61,817 nt of DNA from Bog-756 sp049517675 (GTDB lineage: Bacteria > Actinomycetota > Acidimicrobiia > Acidimicrobiales > RAAP-2): NCBI GenBank assembly GCA_049517675.1, contig JBEKRV010000017.1:1-61817 (forward strand), given 5' to 3'. This document shows positions 60,097 through 61,817 of the stretch, piece by piece (the first letter of the stretch is position 1; every line of letters starts with the position of its first letter). Made by a program: the position numbers and the translations under genes. Below the pieces are notes generated by a model that saw only the letters and a program-made list of their open reading frames with translations, had not been told where the DNA came from and did not search any database.

Positions 60097-61647
60097 GTGG
60101 AAGATCTCCGTGGCTCAACAGTCCAGCGGACGCTGGCGCTGGCACTCGTGGGGTGCCTCCTGATCGCCTGTGGCTCGACGTCTGCGGCTGTTCCGAGACA
60201 TCTGCCGGTCAGCATCAACGTCGAACCGCGAACGAGGACGGGTCAGCCCACCGTGCCTTCCGGACGCTCACCCACCCTCGGACCACAGGCCTTCCATCCA
60301 TCGGAGGACGGCGGAGTACAGCTCGATGTGGTGAATGCCCTCCGCTACGGCAACCCGGTCTTCAATGGCGACTTCGCTGATCCTTTCGCTTTGAAGACGG
60401 CCCAGGCGCTCTACCTCTTCGCCACCGACACAACGGGCTCGCGCTACGCACCTGGGGCCAACATCCCCGAGATCGAGCTGACTCAGAGCTCAGCCTATGA
60501 GGGGTACTACGTCGGCGATGCGCTGCCCCGGCTGCCGTCGTGGACAGTACGCGGCTTTCAGTGGGCCCCAGCAGTATGGGCGCGTCCCGACGGTACCTAC
60601 GTCATGTACTACTCGACCCCGGCGACGAATCCTTCTTTCTGTTCGGCGGACCCGACGAGCGCCGGATGTGTGCAAACGGTGAATGGACTGTCAAGCGCCA
60701 TGTGCATCTCGGCGGCGACGAGCACGAATCCGGTCGGCCCCTACGTCGATGATTCATCGTCTGCATTTGTGTGCCCCAGCTCGAAAGGTGGGGCCATAGA
60801 TCCCAGTCTCTTCGTCGCACAAGACGGTACGCCTTGGCTGCTCTGGAAGAGCGATGGGGACTGCTGTCGCCTGCCCACGGCCATCTACTCTCAACAATTG
60901 ACGTCCGATGGACTATCCACCGTCGGCCCTCCACACCGGCTGATTGGTGCGTCCCAGCCATGGGAGGGAGGCCTGGTCGAGGGCCCTTCCATGGTCGAGT
61001 CGGATGGCGAGTTCTGGCTCTTCTACTCCGCCAACCTGTGGGGCACAGATCATTACGGGATCGGAATCGCCCGATGCAGGACGGTGACCGGACCCTGCAC
61101 GAAGCCGCTAGACCAGCCGTGGTTCGGCTCGTCGGGCAGGGGGAATCAGACCGACCCCGGACCAGGGGGTCAGGAGTTTTTCCAAGCTGGCGGGCTTGTC
61201 TGGATGGTTCACCACGGGCTGGCGCCAGGACAGACCGGTGATCTGGCCCAGCGCCGCCTCTTCATCGACTTGGTTGCATTCCCCGACGGACAAAAGCCCC
61301 GCATTGTTACGGGTGACGCGGCAGCGGCGCTAGCTGAAGGCGTCCTTTACGACAACGACCCGAACCTTCCGGCTCAACCCCGGTCGGCGTATCTGACCGT
61401 GCTCACCAAGAAGAGCGGAGCGTTTGCCGGCATTTCGGATGACAATCTTGTTACAGACGGATCGGATGTCTGCCGAGCACTCGGGAACCGTGAGAGTTCG
61501 GGCCAGATATTGGGGTCCACAAAACGCAAAGGGCTGACGGCCTACGAGGCGTATGTGTTGGCGATCTTTGCCACCAAATATTTGTGTCCCCAATACGCAG
61601 CCCAGGCCCTCGTCGACGTTCGACAAGGCCTGATGGAAGGTCCGTAA
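60097..61647 (+). CDS. GH43-like exported lipoprotein with C-terminal DUF732-like domain
   Basis: 516 aa. A short signal and lipobox (LVGCLLIAC) lie within the first 25 residues, followed by a Pro/Ser/Thr linker. The five-bladed propeller shows the GH43 triad: Asp in NGDFADPFALK, Asp in GGAIDPSLF, Glu in GLVEGPSMV. The last 60 residues (DGSDVCRALGNR ... ATKYLCPQYAAQAL) match the DUF732 pattern of secreted mycobacterial proteins, with two cysteines likely disulfide-bonded. It probably cleaves arabinan- or xylan-like glycans outside the cell. The GTG start is uncertain. Confidence 0.82.
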   Translation: MEDLRGSTVQRTLALALVGCLLIACGSTSAAVPRHLPVSINVEPRTRTGQPTVPSGRSPTLGPQAFHPSEDGGVQLDVVNALRYGNPVFNGDFADPFALKTAQALYLFATDTTGSRYAPGANIPEIELTQSSAYEGYYVGDALPRLPSWTVRGFQWAPAVWARPDGTYVMYYSTPATNPSFCSADPTSAGCVQTVNGLSSAMCISAATSTNPVGPYVDDSSSAFVCPSSKGGAIDPSLFVAQDGTPWLLWKSDGDCCRLPTAIYSQQLTSDGLSTVGPPHRLIGASQPWEGGLVEGPSMVESDGEFWLFYSANLWGTDHYGIGIARCRTVTGPCTKPLDQPWFGSSGRGNQTDPGPGGQEFFQAGGLVWMVHHGLAPGQTGDLAQRRLFIDLVAFPDGQKPRIVTGDAAAALAEGVLYDNDPNLPAQPRSAYLTVLTKKSGAFAGISDDNLVTDGSDVCRALGNRESSGQILGSTKRKGLTAYEAYVLAIFATKYLCPQYAAQALVDVRQGLMEGP

Positions 61648-61817
61648 CCCGCAATCACGTTGCCGTCAGTTTTCAGTCGCTCCGATCGCGGTCACCGCTA
61701 GCCTCGAAAATTCGTCCCGCCTCTGATTCGGTGGTGTCCGCGTCCGCGAAAGAACCCTCCTGACCTGGAAGAATCACTGTTGCTAAGGCAGCAAATCCAA
61801 ACCAGGAGGAGGGCTCC
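61648..61817. other. Right-edge gap
   Basis: No gene is seen in these 170 bp. TTGCT-aaggc-AGCAA (about 61782-61796) is a small dyad, followed by AGGAGGAGGG, which could be a ribosome site for a gene starting beyond the edge. Confidence 0.4.

Noticed and set aside
1..61817. CRISPR arrays, rRNA genes, insertion sequences
   Set aside because: No regularly spaced repeat series, no rRNA-like stretch and no transposase frame were seen.

Overview
This window looks like a chromosome segment from a high-GC actinobacterium, most plausibly an Acidimicrobiia-type lineage (inference from gene content, not a computed placement). Supporting features are an actinobacterial-order nuo operon, a MenJ-like geranylgeranyl reductase, the rex-hemACD-type haem cluster, a mycothiol glycosyltransferase (mshA), nickel superoxide dismutase with its protease, and an RsiG-like c-di-GMP anti-sigma factor. 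An F420-type luciferase-fold oxidoreductase also fits.

Layout. (1) 1-11799, minus strand: nuoA to nuoL for respiratory complex I. Adjacent genes from nuoB to nuoK overlap at stop and start, and nuoL runs off the left edge. (2) 11952-15446: a plus-strand FAD reductase, probably acting on menaquinone, converges on a large proline-rich single-pass membrane protein. (3) 15678-22849, minus: rex, hemA, hemC, cobA, hemD, hemB and hemL, which make tetrapyrroles from glutamyl-tRNA. (4) 22979-25606, minus: proC, a YbjN-like gene and mshA. (5) 25636-27691: a coupled minus operon sodX - rsiG-like - xre, divergent from sodN. (6) 27728-32949: FkbM methyltransferase, DksA/TraR protein, class V aminotransferase, beta-propeller lipoprotein and a GNAT enzyme. 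Many genes in parts 2 to 6 have a TANNNT hexamer 6-9 nt before the start codon, which suggests leaderless transcription.

(7) At 33066-33141 lies tRNA-Lys(UUU), followed by a tyrosine integrase (33275-34504). From here to the right edge base composition and codon use look more mixed by eye, as expected of an integrated or accessory region. No right-hand attachment site is visible, so its extent is unknown. (8) 34982-43405: an orphan membrane sensor domain, a SnoaL-like protein, a DHA2 exporter, then SDR, SCP2, glycogen debranching-type glucosidase and type II NADH dehydrogenase. The last three are coupled by ATGA overlaps. (9) 43578-58525: a lipid- or isoprenoid-type catabolic cluster. It holds acyl-CoA synthetase, LLM oxidoreductase, SDR, MarR, a two-domain acyl-CoA dehydrogenase, thiolase, an Abhydrolase_10-type protein, an orphan solute-binding lipoprotein, a CrtC/AttH-like protein, a family III CoA-transferase and TetR. 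(10) 58876-61647: a fragment of a second CrtC/AttH-like gene, another TetR, and a GH43-like lipoprotein with a DUF732-like tail.

The most notable control features are these. A paired operator occurs in the same geometry at the exporter promoter (36.8 kb) and the TetR promoter (59.3 kb), linking both ends of the accessory region. A perfect MarR-type dyad carries both divergent -10 elements. A palindrome sits between -35 and -10 of the thiolase gene. An RsiG-like gene with two c-di-GMP motifs is coupled to the Ni-SOD protease gene. All calls are from reading the sequence; no database search was run.
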